Notes: generated by a model not told the origin, from the sequence alone. A DNA stretch of 64,000 nt from G963665495 sp963677785 (GCA_963677785.2 CAXXDH010000003.1:3720001-3784000); one strand, 5' to 3'. Counted from the first letter of the stretch, positions 1 through 9,557 are shown. Program-made: numbers and translations.

Positions 1-2
1 CC

Positions 3-476
3 GATAAACCTGAGGTTGCCGAAGCTGCCGTCCGCACTGCGGATCCTGCTCCTGCTCCTGCTCCGGTATCCGGACAAGGCAACGAAACAGCGGCGGTTGT
101 TGCAGAAGTGGCTCCGACCGCCGACTCGGCATCTGATCAAAGCAAGGAAGAGATTGCTGAAACGCGAGAGGGGGCTGTTATCAGTTCCGTAGGCTTGCCT
201 GCCTGTCATATTGATCTGCAACAGTATACGATCGTCGCATTCAATCCAGAGTTTTGTACGTTTTTTGCCGGAGGGGAGAAAAAGGAAGGCATGCACATGC
301 TTGAGGCCTTTGCGGACCCGGAATTGATCAGCGCCATTTCCACTTTGATTGACGACAAGCAGCCGTCGGCCGAGTCCGTTGTGAGCGGCGAACGCTCCGT
401 GCGCGTCCGCAAGGAAGTCTTGTCCGGTGGCGGCGGGATCGCCTTGTTTACCTTTGAGGAGAGTGTAAATGGCTGA
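3..476 (+). CDS. Partial protein with PAS-like C-terminal domain
   Basis: The reading frame is open from the left edge, so the start lies outside the window; the GTG at 108 is only an internal codon. The visible part begins with an Ala/Pro-rich, linker-like stretch (repeated Ala-Pro around 42-63), followed by about 90 residues that look like a PAS-type sensor fold (segment beginning HIDLQQYTIVAFNPEF). The stop overlaps the ATG of the next gene (469), so the gene is translationally coupled to the FHA genes downstream. Its role is unknown. The PAS reading is an inference from sequence texture; the coupling to FHA proteins suggests a signalling scaffold. Confidence 0.6.
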   Translation, partial: DKPEVAEAAVRTADPAPAPAPVSGQGNETAAVVAEVAPTADSASDQSKEEIAETREGAVISSVGLPACHIDLQQYTIVAFNPEFCTFFAGGEKKEGMHMLEAFADPELISAISTLIDDKQPSAESVVSGERSVRVRKEVLSGGGGIALFTFEESVNG

Positions 477-1485
477 TGCTTTTTCCGAAACCATTGTAGA
501 TGAAACTCCGGGAACAATGACTCTGAAGGTTATTCAGGGCAAGGATGAAGGAAAAAAATACGCCTTGGCTGAGGGACATGGCATGATTATCGGCCGGATG
601 CAAGACAGCGATATCCAGATTGATCCCGCGGACAAGCTGGTTTCACGGCATCATGCGCGGGTAACGCGCCAGAGTGATACGGCTTTGCTGGAGGACCTGG
701 GCAGCGGTAATGGCACATTTGTGGGGGATGAGAAGATTTCACAACAGTTGCTGCAGCCTGGGGCCGTCTTTCGGATAGGTGGTACGACCTTTGTGCTCGA
801 ACTGCATTGTACGCAGGAACCGACCAATGTGACCATGTATCTGGACTCTGAAAAACCGGTAAAAAAGGGCGGCAGCAAAATCAGGATCATTTTGCTCGGA
901 TTGTTGCTGGTCTGTATGCTTTTTTTTATTTTCATCATGGTATCCGGGAACAAGGATACGAAACAGGCGGAGAAAATGTCCGATTCGGAGGTAAAGCCGG
1001 CGGAACAGGCCGCGCCGGTCAAAGATGTCGTACCGGCGAAACAGATTTCAGAATCCGCGCCTGCTGTTGCTGTCTCTGCTCCTGTGAAAACGGCAACAGA
1101 CCCCCCAGCGAGCGAGCCGGTTGGCGATAGTACGGCCAAAACGTCTGGTAGCAGCGATACGCAAAAAAAAGAGTCACAGGATCATTTTCGACGTGGACGT
1201 TTTTTTTACAATACGGGGAACCTGGAAAAAGCGGTGGATGAATGGAACCTGGCCTGCGACCTGGATCCAGAGAGTAAGACCGCCAAAAAATGGTTGCTGC
1301 GGGCCGAACAGGAATTGGACGAGCAAATAGACACCCATTACCGGCGCGGATTGAAGGCAAAAAAATACATGCGCTATACGGACGCCCGCAACGAGTTCAA
1401 ACTGGTCGTGAAGTGGAGTCGAGACAAAGAAGACGAGCGCTATCTGGACGCGCTGAAGCAACTTGAAGAGTTGAAGGATAAATGA
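469..1485 (+). CDS. FHA-domain protein with membrane anchor and TPR tail
   Basis: The protein has 338 residues. An N-terminal FHA domain spans about 16-110, with the expected landmarks (IIGR, SRHHARV and GSGNGTFV). FHA domains bind phosphothreonine peptides. One membrane segment at about 138-160 is followed by an acidic, Ala/Pro-rich spacer, and the last 100 residues look like TPR helices (RGRFFYNTGNLEKAVDEW). The predicted topology is a cytoplasmic FHA and an extracytoplasmic TPR part. It overlaps the gene before it and abuts another FHA-TM-TPR gene, and a Ser/Thr kinase lies convergently at 3064-4755. It may read phosphorylation made by that kinase; this is inference from context. Confidence 0.85.
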   Translation: MADAFSETIVDETPGTMTLKVIQGKDEGKKYALAEGHGMIIGRMQDSDIQIDPADKLVSRHHARVTRQSDTALLEDLGSGNGTFVGDEKISQQLLQPGAVFRIGGTTFVLELHCTQEPTNVTMYLDSEKPVKKGGSKIRIILLGLLLVCMLFFIFIMVSGNKDTKQAEKMSDSEVKPAEQAAPVKDVVPAKQISESAPAVAVSAPVKTATDPPASEPVGDSTAKTSGSSDTQKKESQDHFRRGRFFYNTGNLEKAVDEWNLACDLDPESKTAKKWLLRAEQELDEQIDTHYRRGLKAKKYMRYTDARNEFKLVVKWSRDKEDERYLDALKQLEELKDK

Positions 1486-1487
1486 TC

Positions 1488-2954
1488 ATGGCTGAAGAAG
1501 AACAGACGCAGTTGCGGCAGACCGGTGAGTGGGCTGATTCCACCATGGATTACACCCAGACCGGTTTTCAGGATGAAAAGCAGAATTCGCTGGTCGTAAT
1601 CGAAGGACCTTCCAGCGGGTTGAGCAAGACCTTCGGCAATGGCGTTCTGGTGGGCCGGCACCCTGATTGCGATTTGCAGCTGGATGACGGCAGCGTGTCT
1701 CGTGAACATCTGCGCATTGAGCGCAAAGGTAAAAAATGGGTTGCTACCAACCTGAACAGCAAAAATTTCACGTTGGTGAATGATAAAAAAGTGAAAACCG
1801 CAACCTTGCGCGACGGAGATGTGCTGACTCTGGGCAGCTCCAAGCTGCGTCTGAGCCTGCAAGGTACGGGCGGTGGCACTGCTGCTCCGCAGAAAAAAAG
1901 CAGCCGTGTTCGCATTTTGCTGTTGCTGTTGCTGCTTATGATCATGCTTGTGGTATTGTTCGTCGCCATGGGCTCCAAAGACAAAGGGCCTGGGGACGCA
2001 GGCAAATCCGTGCTGGAGCAGGAACGCGAAAAGGAATCGGCAATAAAAGATGCCGGCGTCAAGCGGGCTATCGTTGTTCATTTGAGCAACGGGAAACGTT
2101 TCATGGAACAAGGAAACTACCCGCGGGCACTGGAACGTTTTGAAGCCGTGCTGCAACTTGTCCCCGCGCACCCGGAAGCAGCAAAGCTGGCCGCACAGTG
2201 CAAAGAGACGATCCAGAAAAAACAGAAGCTCGAACAGCAAAAACAACGGGAAGTCTTGGAACGAAAACAAAAAGTGGGACCGTTGCTCACGGAGGCCAAC
2301 GTGCTCTACAGCACGAAGGACTTCGCCGGAGCGCTTTCCGTGCTGAAACAGGCTCTGGAAATTTCCCCCAATGATACTGATCTTCTGGAGTTGCAGGTCA
2401 AAGCGCAGGAGGCTTTTCAGCTCGAAAAGGAATCGCTGAGCAAGCAGCAGAAGCGAACTGAGCGTATTCTGAAGCGTATCCGGAGCAGTAAGGCAAAGGC
2501 TGAGCAATACGAGTCCAAAGGACAACATTACCGGGCTCTCAAGGAATATGAATACATTCTGAGCATGAATGCCAAGGGGCCGGAGATAGATGCCATAAAG
2601 GGCAAGGTCAAGAAACTGCAGAAAGACCTGGAAAAACAGACGCAACGTGACCTGGAGGCCGGAAAGAAACTGGCTGAACAGGAAAAATACGAAGAAGCCA
2701 TTTTGCAATGGCGTAAAGTTCTGGTGGTTTATCCTGATCATCCGGGTGCTTTGCAAGCGCTGCAGCAGCTTATGCCTATCCTGGAAAAACGGGCTAAGGA
2801 GCTTTATCAGCAAGGATTGGTTTACGAGGATTTGGGCCAGACCTCAAAGGCGGTGGAAAGCTTTGAAGAGGCCATGGAAGTGCTGTCCATCAACCCCAAG
2901 CATGAATACTATCGTAAGTCGGAGAAGAAGTTGAAAGAGCATGGGGCGTTGTAA
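1488..2954 (+). CDS. Second FHA-domain protein with membrane anchor and long TPR region
   Basis: The protein is about 488 residues. The FHA domain lies at about 36-133 (LVGRHPDCDLQL, VSREHLRI). One strongly hydrophobic Leu-rich segment follows at about 142-164, then around 300 residues of TPR-like and coiled-coil helices rich in Lys/Gln/Glu. I chose the ATG at 1488 because GAAGGA (1473-1478) is 9 bases upstream; an in-frame ATG at 1482 overlaps the previous stop but sits only 3 bases from that site. The architecture copies the gene upstream (FHA-TM-TPR), so the pair probably arose by duplication, with the TPR part expanded here. The transcript ends at the hairpin at 3005-3039. Confidence 0.85.
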   Translation: MAEEEQTQLRQTGEWADSTMDYTQTGFQDEKQNSLVVIEGPSSGLSKTFGNGVLVGRHPDCDLQLDDGSVSREHLRIERKGKKWVATNLNSKNFTLVNDKKVKTATLRDGDVLTLGSSKLRLSLQGTGGGTAAPQKKSSRVRILLLLLLLMIMLVVLFVAMGSKDKGPGDAGKSVLEQEREKESAIKDAGVKRAIVVHLSNGKRFMEQGNYPRALERFEAVLQLVPAHPEAAKLAAQCKETIQKKQKLEQQKQREVLERKQKVGPLLTEANVLYSTKDFAGALSVLKQALEISPNDTDLLELQVKAQEAFQLEKESLSKQQKRTERILKRIRSSKAKAEQYESKGQHYRALKEYEYILSMNAKGPEIDAIKGKVKKLQKDLEKQTQRDLEAGKKLAEQEKYEEAILQWRKVLVVYPDHPGALQALQQLMPILEKRAKELYQQGLVYEDLGQTSKAVESFEEAMEVLSINPKHEYYRKSEKKLKEHGAL

Positions 2955-3004
2955 CAGGAAATAGTCTTGCACGATTTGAAGATGATCTCGGGATTGTTCG
3001 AAGG

Positions 3005-3039
3005 GAGTCTGGGAGCTACGGGCACTCAGGCTCTTTTTT
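3005..3039 (+). terminator. Intrinsic terminator of the FHA operon
   Basis: A nine-pair stem GAGTCTGGG / CTCAGGCTC (3005-3013 with 3025-3033, two G-T pairs) is followed by six T. It lies 50 bases after the FHA gene stop and before the convergent kinase gene. Confidence 0.8.
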
Positions 3040-3063
3040 CTGATAAGCTGGTTGACTAGGGGG

Positions 3064-4755
3064 TCAGCGTTGCCAGTTGTCAAGTCTACGCCTGCTGTTT
3101 AGAAATTTGATGACGGTGGAACATTCGTCGCACAGGTTGTTGATCCTGCGTACGGGGAAACTGTATTTTTTCTCGGAGGCTTCCCAGCTTAGGATAATCT
3201 GCTTGTTCGATGTGACCAAAGGAATATTCCGCACACTTTTCCGCAACATTTTTCGTAAGATATACCGGTTGATCTTTTCGAATTTTCTGTTTCCATAGCT
3301 TCCGGTTGTTTGCAGCAGGCTGTACTTGCGTTCCAATTCCGTATTTCGTTTACTGCCGGCCATAAAGTAGACGGAAACGGTTTCTTTCGGGCCAAGGACG
3401 TAGGGTGTCGTATCGGACGGCAATACGTATGTCCGGCCCTTTTTTACGGGGTTTATTAATCCCGTATTAGCTGCAAGGCTTGAGGATGGAAACAGCTGGT
3501 GTACGTAAAGTTCGTTGACGATGGTAAAAATATAAACGTAGCAGTCTTGGTCCGGGGTGAAGCAGATTTTGTACGTATCCCTGGGATTCAATTCTTCATT
3601 GTTACGCAATTTTCTGATGTTATCGGAACCATCCTGTTGAAAAAAGTAGTTGAGCTGAAATGAGAGCTCGCCGACGGTTGTTTTGGAGGCGTCCCCAGGC
3701 TGCGGTGTCTCAGCCGTTTTGCTTTGCAGAGAGAAGGGAAGCCAGTTGAACTGAACGGGCGAATATCGCAGCATAGTCAAACCGCCTAAGAGCACCAACA
3801 GAATGAGTGCCGCTGTCAGTGATGACTTGCGGATCAGGGAGCCACGGCGGAATTTTTTGGATCGTGCGGAAGTGCCCAGTTGTAACTCTCGCAGAGCGGT
3901 GACAATTTCCTGGCAGTTCTGGTGGCGTTGTTCCGGGGGTTTTTCCAGGCACTTAGCAATGATTTCATCTAGTTGCTGCGGGAGAACGGGCTTTATTTTT
4001 GAAGGCGGAGGCGGGTCCGAGTGCATGATTTTGTAGGCAACGGATGAAAACGTTTCTCCTGAAAACGCTTTTTCTCCGGTCAGAAAAAGATAAAAAACCG
4101 TGCCGAGAGAAAAAATATCCGACTGCAGCGTTCCCCGCAGACCTCCTACCTGTTCCGGGGACATATAGCTCGGTGTGCCGATAATTTGCTCCGTACGCGT
4201 CAATTCCGAATCTTGCGTATGTACGGTGCCGAAATCCATGATTTTGACAACACCCTGGTGCGTCACCATGATGTTGGTTGGTTTGATATCTCTATGTACA
4301 AGACCTGATTCATGGATAACATGCAATCCTTCGCACATTTGAATCATGTACTGCAGTTTTGTTTGTAGAGGAATCTCCACGGGGGACTTGCACAATTCCA
4401 TGAGCGTTTGCCCTTCAACGTACTCCATGGCAATGTACAGCGTTTTCTCATGCCGTCCAATGGCATACACTTTGATAATGTTATTGTGATTTATTTTTGC
4501 AAGTGATTTTGCTTCCCTTAGAAAACGTTGTACAAGTTGCTTTCTGTTTTCATAGGACATGGAAGGCGGCGGTGCATGCAGGGTTTTGATCGCGGCCAGA
4601 CGGTCCAGCATGGGATCTTTGCCAAGATATACAGTCCCCATACCGCCTTTCCCCAACATACGCAGGATAGTGAATTTCCCAATTCTGGGGGGCAGATCTT
4701 GCGTATCGCAGTCGTCAACAAGGACAACGGTCAGATCTTCCTGGTTATCGGGCAC
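3064..4755 (-). CDS. Hanks-type Ser/Thr protein kinase with membrane anchor and DUF4384 domain
   Basis: The 563-residue protein has an intact kinase domain: Gly-rich loop GKGGMG (35-40), the AIK lysine (57), HRDIKPTN (154-161), DFG (174-176) and GTPSYMSPEQ (193-202). It should phosphorylate Ser/Thr on partner proteins. One membrane helix lies at about 315-335. The C-terminal, presumably extracytoplasmic, part matches the DUF4384 type (region around RDTYKICFTPDQDCYVYIF), often found behind bacterial kinases and caspase-like proteins. Translation starts with GTG, preceded by GGAGG at good distance. The FHA proteins on the opposite strand are natural candidate readers of its products, and the SpoIIE-type phosphatase at 7506 is a candidate counterpart; both links are inference. 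Confidence 0.92.
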   Translation of the reverse strand: MPDNQEDLTVVLVDDCDTQDLPPRIGKFTILRMLGKGGMGTVYLGKDPMLDRLAAIKTLHAPPPSMSYENRKQLVQRFLREAKSLAKINHNNIIKVYAIGRHEKTLYIAMEYVEGQTLMELCKSPVEIPLQTKLQYMIQMCEGLHVIHESGLVHRDIKPTNIMVTHQGVVKIMDFGTVHTQDSELTRTEQIIGTPSYMSPEQVGGLRGTLQSDIFSLGTVFYLFLTGEKAFSGETFSSVAYKIMHSDPPPPSKIKPVLPQQLDEIIAKCLEKPPEQRHQNCQEIVTALRELQLGTSARSKKFRRGSLIRKSSLTAALILLVLLGGLTMLRYSPVQFNWLPFSLQSKTAETPQPGDASKTTVGELSFQLNYFFQQDGSDNIRKLRNNEELNPRDTYKICFTPDQDCYVYIFTIVNELYVHQLFPSSSLAANTGLINPVKKGRTYVLPSDTTPYVLGPKETVSVYFMAGSKRNTELERKYSLLQTTGSYGNRKFEKINRYILRKMLRKSVRNIPLVTSNKQIILSWEASEKKYSFPVRRINNLCDECSTVIKFLNSRRRLDNWQR

Positions 4756-5212
4756 AATTCAATCCTCCGCCTGATTGACAACTTGAATTCAAAGAGAAAT
4801 GGACAATGGACCATCGATATTATTTTTTTCCATATACCATCCACCATATTCATAAGAGATAATAGGACTGTAAGCAATCTTTTTGCTTTGTTTGGCTTTT
4901 CAAACAAATAAAAGGTTTTGTGCAACTGAAGTTTCGTGCAGGAACCGGAGTCATCATCCTTTTTAGCAAATTGTTGCACCGAGTACTATCGTCCGGTTTC
5001 GATTCACACAATCAGCCAGATTTTTTTTGGGATAACGTGCCGGTTTTCATGGCGTTTTGAAAGTACAAATACGATGAGAAGCTATTGTGGTTGATTTTGT
5101 CAAGGTCTGCAGACACAATGTTTCAAGTTGTTCTGACAAGAAAACAGTGTCCCTAAAAAATGATCTTATACTTCAATCGTGAATTTAAAACGAAGTAGGA
5201 TAAAAATTAGAA
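4756..5212. other. AT-rich intergenic stretch
   Basis: These 457 bases hold the kinase leader and the region downstream of the methyltransferase. Base composition is clearly more AT-rich than in flanking genes. I see no convincing gene, RNA or strong terminator here; the short open frames lack ribosome binding sites. Confidence 0.5.
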
Positions 5213-5977
5213 CTATGGCATTGTTGCAGAGATGCAGTAACTCACGTTTTTGTAATGAATAACTGAGATATTTCTCATTTTTGAGACACAAGAGTAAGCT
5301 CGTTGTGAAGAAATAAAATCTGTTTGAGGTGCATTTAATTTATCAAATACATTTAATACATTTCGTTTGTAACTCATTTTTCTAAAGTTTTGAAAATAAT
5401 CGTAATAAGGTAAAAATGATAATGGTAAGAAATACAGCGAGTATATTGGAATATACATGAGTGCAGTGATGATATTTGCAATGGATACTAGCCGTTCTCT
5501 GGATATTTTGCTTAAAAAAATATTTCTACAACGTTCTACTACGTTTTTTGCCAACCAGTTGCCTTCTTCCGAGTACACCCAAAGAATAAGAGTTCCGCCT
5601 TTTTTCAAGTGCCGTTTTAGGTTCTCTACGGTTTTTTCCGGGTTGTCCGTATGGTGTACGACACCAATGCTGAGTACAATATCAAATTGCTGTCCAAGAT
5701 TCATTTCAGCGATATCGGCAGTAACAAATTCGATATTATCAGACTCTTTATTATGCTCTTTGCACAATTCAATAGTGTTCAAATCCACGGCCGTTATGTG
5801 CTTGGCAAAGGGAGCCATAAAGCGTGTATGTTGCCCCCCGCCACATCCGGCTTCAAGAACCGATTTTCCCTTGAAGAAGGTCAAGTCAAACGGTTGTATC
5901 CAATCTTTGAACAAAAAGAGTTCATCGTCTTGAAATATAGACCATTGCTCAAGCCATTCTGTGTGTTGAATCTGCAT
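5213..5977 (-). CDS. Class I SAM-dependent methyltransferase
   Basis: The 254-residue protein carries the SAM-binding motif I VLEAGCGGGQHT (about 40-51), an acidic motif II (ITAVDLN), and FDIVLSIGVVHHTDNP typical of the Methyltransf_11/25 type. The substrate cannot be told from sequence; close relatives often sit in glycan or lipid biosynthesis loci. A hydrophobic patch (IITALMYIPIYSLYFLPLSFLPYY) in the second half hints at a lipid-like substrate or membrane contact. The gene and both flanks are markedly AT-rich compared with the kinase and phosphatase genes, which suggests recent acquisition. It does not form an obvious operon with its neighbours. Confidence 0.85.
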   Translation of the reverse strand: MQIQHTEWLEQWSIFQDDELFLFKDWIQPFDLTFFKGKSVLEAGCGGGQHTRFMAPFAKHITAVDLNTIELCKEHNKESDNIEFVTADIAEMNLGQQFDIVLSIGVVHHTDNPEKTVENLKRHLKKGGTLILWVYSEEGNWLAKNVVERCRNIFLSKISRERLVSIANIITALMYIPIYSLYFLPLSFLPYYDYFQNFRKMSYKRNVLNVFDKLNAPQTDFISSQRAYSCVSKMRNISVIHYKNVSYCISATMP

Positions 5978-6210
5978 AAGCTATTATCAAGGTAAAATTA
6001 TTATTTTAATATATTTCCAAAGAATACAAAAACGTTTTATTTTTAGGATAATAAAAGTTGAGAGTCAATATAAAGGTTCTAAACAAAAAAAGTCGAATAT
6101 CACTGCGCCGCTATCAATTTCCAGCAGAAGCTTCGGGGGAGTGGAAAAAGTCGACAAGCTTTGTCTCAGTTATTTTTTGATGTCGCAGAAAATGGTAGTC
6201 TGATGTGCCG

Positions 6211-7368
6211 TTATTCCGTCGGAGGCGCGATAGTTTCGTAAATTTCGTCGGAGGCCATCATGATGTCCACTGGCGGGTCATAGCCGATCATTTCCGCCAC
6301 CTTGAGGTTCATGGCGATTTTTTGAGGCGCTTGCCAGAATTGGTTAATGTCGCGCGGTGTCGCACCATTGAAAATTTTGGCCATGACTTCCGCATAAAAC
6401 CGTCCTTCGTATTCGTAAGTTGCCTGGGCAATGCTCATCAGTACGCCGTGTTTGACTTGCTTGGAGCCCAACATGGAAAATGTAGGAAGGTGTTGCTCAT
6501 ACAGCGGAGCAAGTACGTTGGGAAGATTATTGATTGTCACACCGCGGTGTTCGGTGATATAGACGGCATCAACCTTTGGGGCGATCTCTTTGTAGCATTG
6601 CACGACGAGATCTTCCGCTTCCTGTAAGGATACGTTGTTGAAAGGGGCATTGCAGCTGACGACGCTGAATCCGCGTTCTTTGGCAATGGCGTTTACAGGC
6701 TTCAGAGCGGCAAAAGTGGCTCCTTCCACAGAATCTTCGTAGACGATTCCCAGGCGATGAAATCCAATGATGTTGTGGAAAAGACGGAGTTGCCTTTCAT
6801 AGCGTTCTGGTTCAATCAACGCGTGGAGATTGTCGCGACCGGAGTCGTCCACACTTTTCACGATTCCCGAATGGATGGGATCGCTGCATGACGCCACCAG
6901 CGTTGGTATGGTATTGTCATCAATTGCAAGATCTTGCCCCGCCCAGGTGCCTAATGCGAGTACCAAATCAAGATCTTTTTGAGACTTGACGCGTTTGATG
7001 AATGCGGTCTGTGTTCTGTTTCTCAGATCGGCATCAAAATCACCAGGCGCATAAAATCCATCAGCCACGAAATCCAGATAGTCGCTTTGAATATTTTTGG
7101 AAAACCATTGCCAGCACTCTCGGTCGTTCATCTTTTTTTGCGGAAAAGTCACTTTGAGCCAGCCGAGATCTTGCAATCCGAGAATAATATCTTTCAAGAT
7201 GATCTGGTAATTGGGATATTGCCCGCCTTCATAGTACCCGATACGCCATTTTTTTCCGTGATTTGTCACCGGTGTAGTCGGGTACTTATCTCCTGGTTTC
7301 GCGAAACCAGAAACAGCAAATCCCATAACCAAGAAGCAGGTTAGTACGAAAAAGGCACGTTTCCGCAT
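6211..7368 (-). CDS. Periplasmic ABC-type substrate-binding protein (TrpX/pfam04392-like)
   Basis: The protein has about 385 residues and an N-terminal signal peptide (MRKRAFFVLTCFLVMGFAVSGFA). I start it at the ATG at 7368 rather than at the longer open frame because the signal peptide then begins at residue 1 and GGGGAC precedes it. The body resembles periplasmic binding proteins of the ABC sugar/aromatic amino acid class (LVLALGTWAGQDLAID, PTLVASCSDPIHSGIV, VDAVYITEHRGV). No permease or ATPase gene is nearby. Instead it follows the Cache-HAMP-SpoIIE phosphatase on the same strand, so it may feed ligand information to that receptor rather than serve uptake; this is inference. Confidence 0.85.
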   Translation of the reverse strand: MRKRAFFVLTCFLVMGFAVSGFAKPGDKYPTTPVTNHGKKWRIGYYEGGQYPNYQIILKDIILGLQDLGWLKVTFPQKKMNDRECWQWFSKNIQSDYLDFVADGFYAPGDFDADLRNRTQTAFIKRVKSQKDLDLVLALGTWAGQDLAIDDNTIPTLVASCSDPIHSGIVKSVDDSGRDNLHALIEPERYERQLRLFHNIIGFHRLGIVYEDSVEGATFAALKPVNAIAKERGFSVVSCNAPFNNVSLQEAEDLVVQCYKEIAPKVDAVYITEHRGVTINNLPNVLAPLYEQHLPTFSMLGSKQVKHGVLMSIAQATYEYEGRFYAEVMAKIFNGATPRDINQFWQAPQKIAMNLKVAEMIGYDPPVDIMMASDEIYETIAPPTE

Positions 7369-7505
7369 TTGATTGTCCCCAAAGCGTAAGAAATGCGATA
7401 CTACCCAAGGGGATAGCACAAAGGCCAAAGGTTAATCAAGAAAGTTTGTGCCAATCACCCCGGCAGCAGTCTGTCGGATTTAGAATCTAGTATGTGGCAT
7501 GCAGT

Positions 7506-9557
7506 CTATTTATCAATAGTGTTGCCAGATGGTCCGTAGAATCTGATGCAAAGCATGGTTATGTCATCCCATTGCATAAACCCGGCAGCATGTTCGTTGA
7601 TGGCATCCATAACTCCGTTTATAACGTCTTTTGGAGCTTTTGTGTTAAGCTTGTCTGTCACCTGCAGCAGACGTTCATCAGAAAAAAGTTCACGCTCGCA
7701 GTTGGCAGCTTCGGTCACACCATCCGTATACAAAAAGATAGTTTCTCCTGGCTTGAGTTCAGTATGCAGAGGTACATACGGCATGTCTTCCATGGCCCCG
7801 GCAATGGGGCCACTGATGCCCTCAAGAAAGGCGGCCTTTCGGGTAGGGCTGAATATAACAGGAAGATTATGTCCTGCATTGCAGTAGGTTATATCACCAG
7901 TCTGCATGTCCAGAATGCCGATGATCATAGTCACGAACATGGAATTGGGATTGTCAGTGCTGAGCGCGTTGTTGACTTTGGACATGATCAGGGCCGGATC
8001 GTCGTAAGATTCGGCCATAAGTTTGACCAGTGTTTTGGTGATGGCCATGAACAGAGCCGCAGGTACGCCTTTGTCCGAAACATCGCCCACCGAAAAAAAG
8101 AGATGTGTTTTATCCAGGAAGAAAAAATCATACAAATCGCCGCCGACCTGTTTGGCTGGTTCGAGAAAAGCGAAGAGCTGCACTTCTTTCAGCTCGTCCG
8201 AGGGCGGCGGCGGGAACACCTTGGGCAGCAGGCCCATTTGAATACTGCGGGCAATGTGTAGTTCATGCTCTATACGCTGCTTTGAAGCCGTAACGTCCAT
8301 GAGTTCGCGAATTTTGGTTCGCAAAGAGGTTTCCATGGACAGAAATGTTTCCGCCAAGTGGCCGACCTCGTCTTTGTACATTTCCGCCAGATCCGCAATA
8401 GGCGGTTCCTCTGTCCGGTCCGCAGTGAGGTCGGTTTCGGAAAGGCTTTTGGCGTACTCGGAAAGGCGTACGAGAGGTTTGGAAATTTTGTTGGCGAACA
8501 ACAGGCCCAGAATCAGGCTCAGGGCCAGAGCTGCGGATGTTATCATACTTTGCCGCGTCAGGAGTTCGCGGGCAGGTTGATGAATTTCCCTGGTGGAAAC
8601 ATTGGTGCAAATGTACCATTTCAGGGGCTTGAAATAGGCGACATAGGATTCCATCTCTTCTGCGTCGGCAGAATTGCTTTTGTGGTACACAGGGTCTTTA
8701 CTATCGGAATGTGCTGCTTCAATCAGATCATCCAGCAGGTTTTTGTTGTCGAGGATGTTGATTGCCGTTGCGAGTTGCTCCCTGTCCTGTTCAGGAGCGA
8801 GAAGAATTTTTTTTTGTGCATTGAAAATGAAAACATAACCCGTATCAGCGAAATGGACATTGGCTATGGTTTGTTTCAACGTGGCGAAATGCTCATCAAG
8901 TTTGCGCTGCATCTCGATTTCCACGTCCCCCACGTAGTTGGAAGCTCCCACGGTCCAGCCCCACTGCGGGAAGTATCTGAAATGGGCGAACTTCTTGATC
9001 GGATCTTTGCGTCCCTGGAGATCCCAGATAAAGGTGCTGAAGGCGTGCCCTTTTTTACGCGCCTCTTCTCTGGCTGCGTCAAACAGGGGCCGGCCTTTGA
9101 TATCCCGTAAATGGGACATATCGCGTCCGACAAGTTCTTTTTCCGGATAATACAGAATGGTGTTGTCGTTACCGTAAATGATGCCGTATTGCTGGTCATC
9201 TCCATCCATACGGGCGATCCATTTCAGTGCCAGTTTTTTGGCCACGTCTTGATCCAGAGTGCCCTTATCCGCCAGGTTGGCGTATTCTTCTATGCCTGCG
9301 AGAAAAATATCCGAAAGCGCTTTTGTTTCGGCTTTCCGACGTTTGATTGTCGCCATTTTCTCCCACAGCAGATTTTCAAAGCTGGCATCGATATTCAGGG
9401 TTACCAGCTGCAACACGTTCAGGGCGGAGCGCTCTTCTGCGGCGAGCATGGCATTCTCCACATTCCGTTTACTGAAAATCATGAATGTGAACGCCAGCAG
9501 GAAGAGAATGCAAATGACGAGAAGAAGAATTTTTTGTTTCAGGGAGCGTAGTTTCAC
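7506..9557 (-). CDS. Membrane receptor: Cache sensor, HAMP and SpoIIE-type PP2C phosphatase
   Basis: The protein has about 683 residues from the GTG at 9557, chosen because AAGGAG lies 7 bases upstream; a longer open frame has no such site. TM1 is at about 8-28 and TM2 near 335-355, enclosing a double-Cache-like periplasmic sensor (YYPEKELVGRDMSHLRDIKG, WGWTVGASNYVGDVE). HAMP follows, then a SpoIIE/RsbU-type Ser/Thr phosphatase (KQVGGDLYDFF, VGDVSDKGVPAALFM, FLYTDGVTEAAN) with the metal-binding Asp residues present. Such proteins dephosphorylate anti-sigma antagonist proteins in partner-switching pathways. No antagonist or anti-sigma gene lies in the window. The neighbouring binding protein (6211-7368) may be functionally linked. 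Confidence 0.92.
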   Translation of the reverse strand: MKLRSLKQKILLLVICILFLLAFTFMIFSKRNVENAMLAAEERSALNVLQLVTLNIDASFENLLWEKMATIKRRKAETKALSDIFLAGIEEYANLADKGTLDQDVAKKLALKWIARMDGDDQQYGIIYGNDNTILYYPEKELVGRDMSHLRDIKGRPLFDAAREEARKKGHAFSTFIWDLQGRKDPIKKFAHFRYFPQWGWTVGASNYVGDVEIEMQRKLDEHFATLKQTIANVHFADTGYVFIFNAQKKILLAPEQDREQLATAINILDNKNLLDDLIEAAHSDSKDPVYHKSNSADAEEMESYVAYFKPLKWYICTNVSTREIHQPARELLTRQSMITSAALALSLILGLLFANKISKPLVRLSEYAKSLSETDLTADRTEEPPIADLAEMYKDEVGHLAETFLSMETSLRTKIRELMDVTASKQRIEHELHIARSIQMGLLPKVFPPPPSDELKEVQLFAFLEPAKQVGGDLYDFFFLDKTHLFFSVGDVSDKGVPAALFMAITKTLVKLMAESYDDPALIMSKVNNALSTDNPNSMFVTMIIGILDMQTGDITYCNAGHNLPVIFSPTRKAAFLEGISGPIAGAMEDMPYVPLHTELKPGETIFLYTDGVTEAANCERELFSDERLLQVTDKLNTKAPKDVINGVMDAINEHAAGFMQWDDITMLCIRFYGPSGNTIDK

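Noticed and set aside
4731..4979. Short minus-strand open frame upstream of the kinase
   Set aside because: It overlaps the kinase start, lies in AT-rich leader DNA and lacks a ribosome site.
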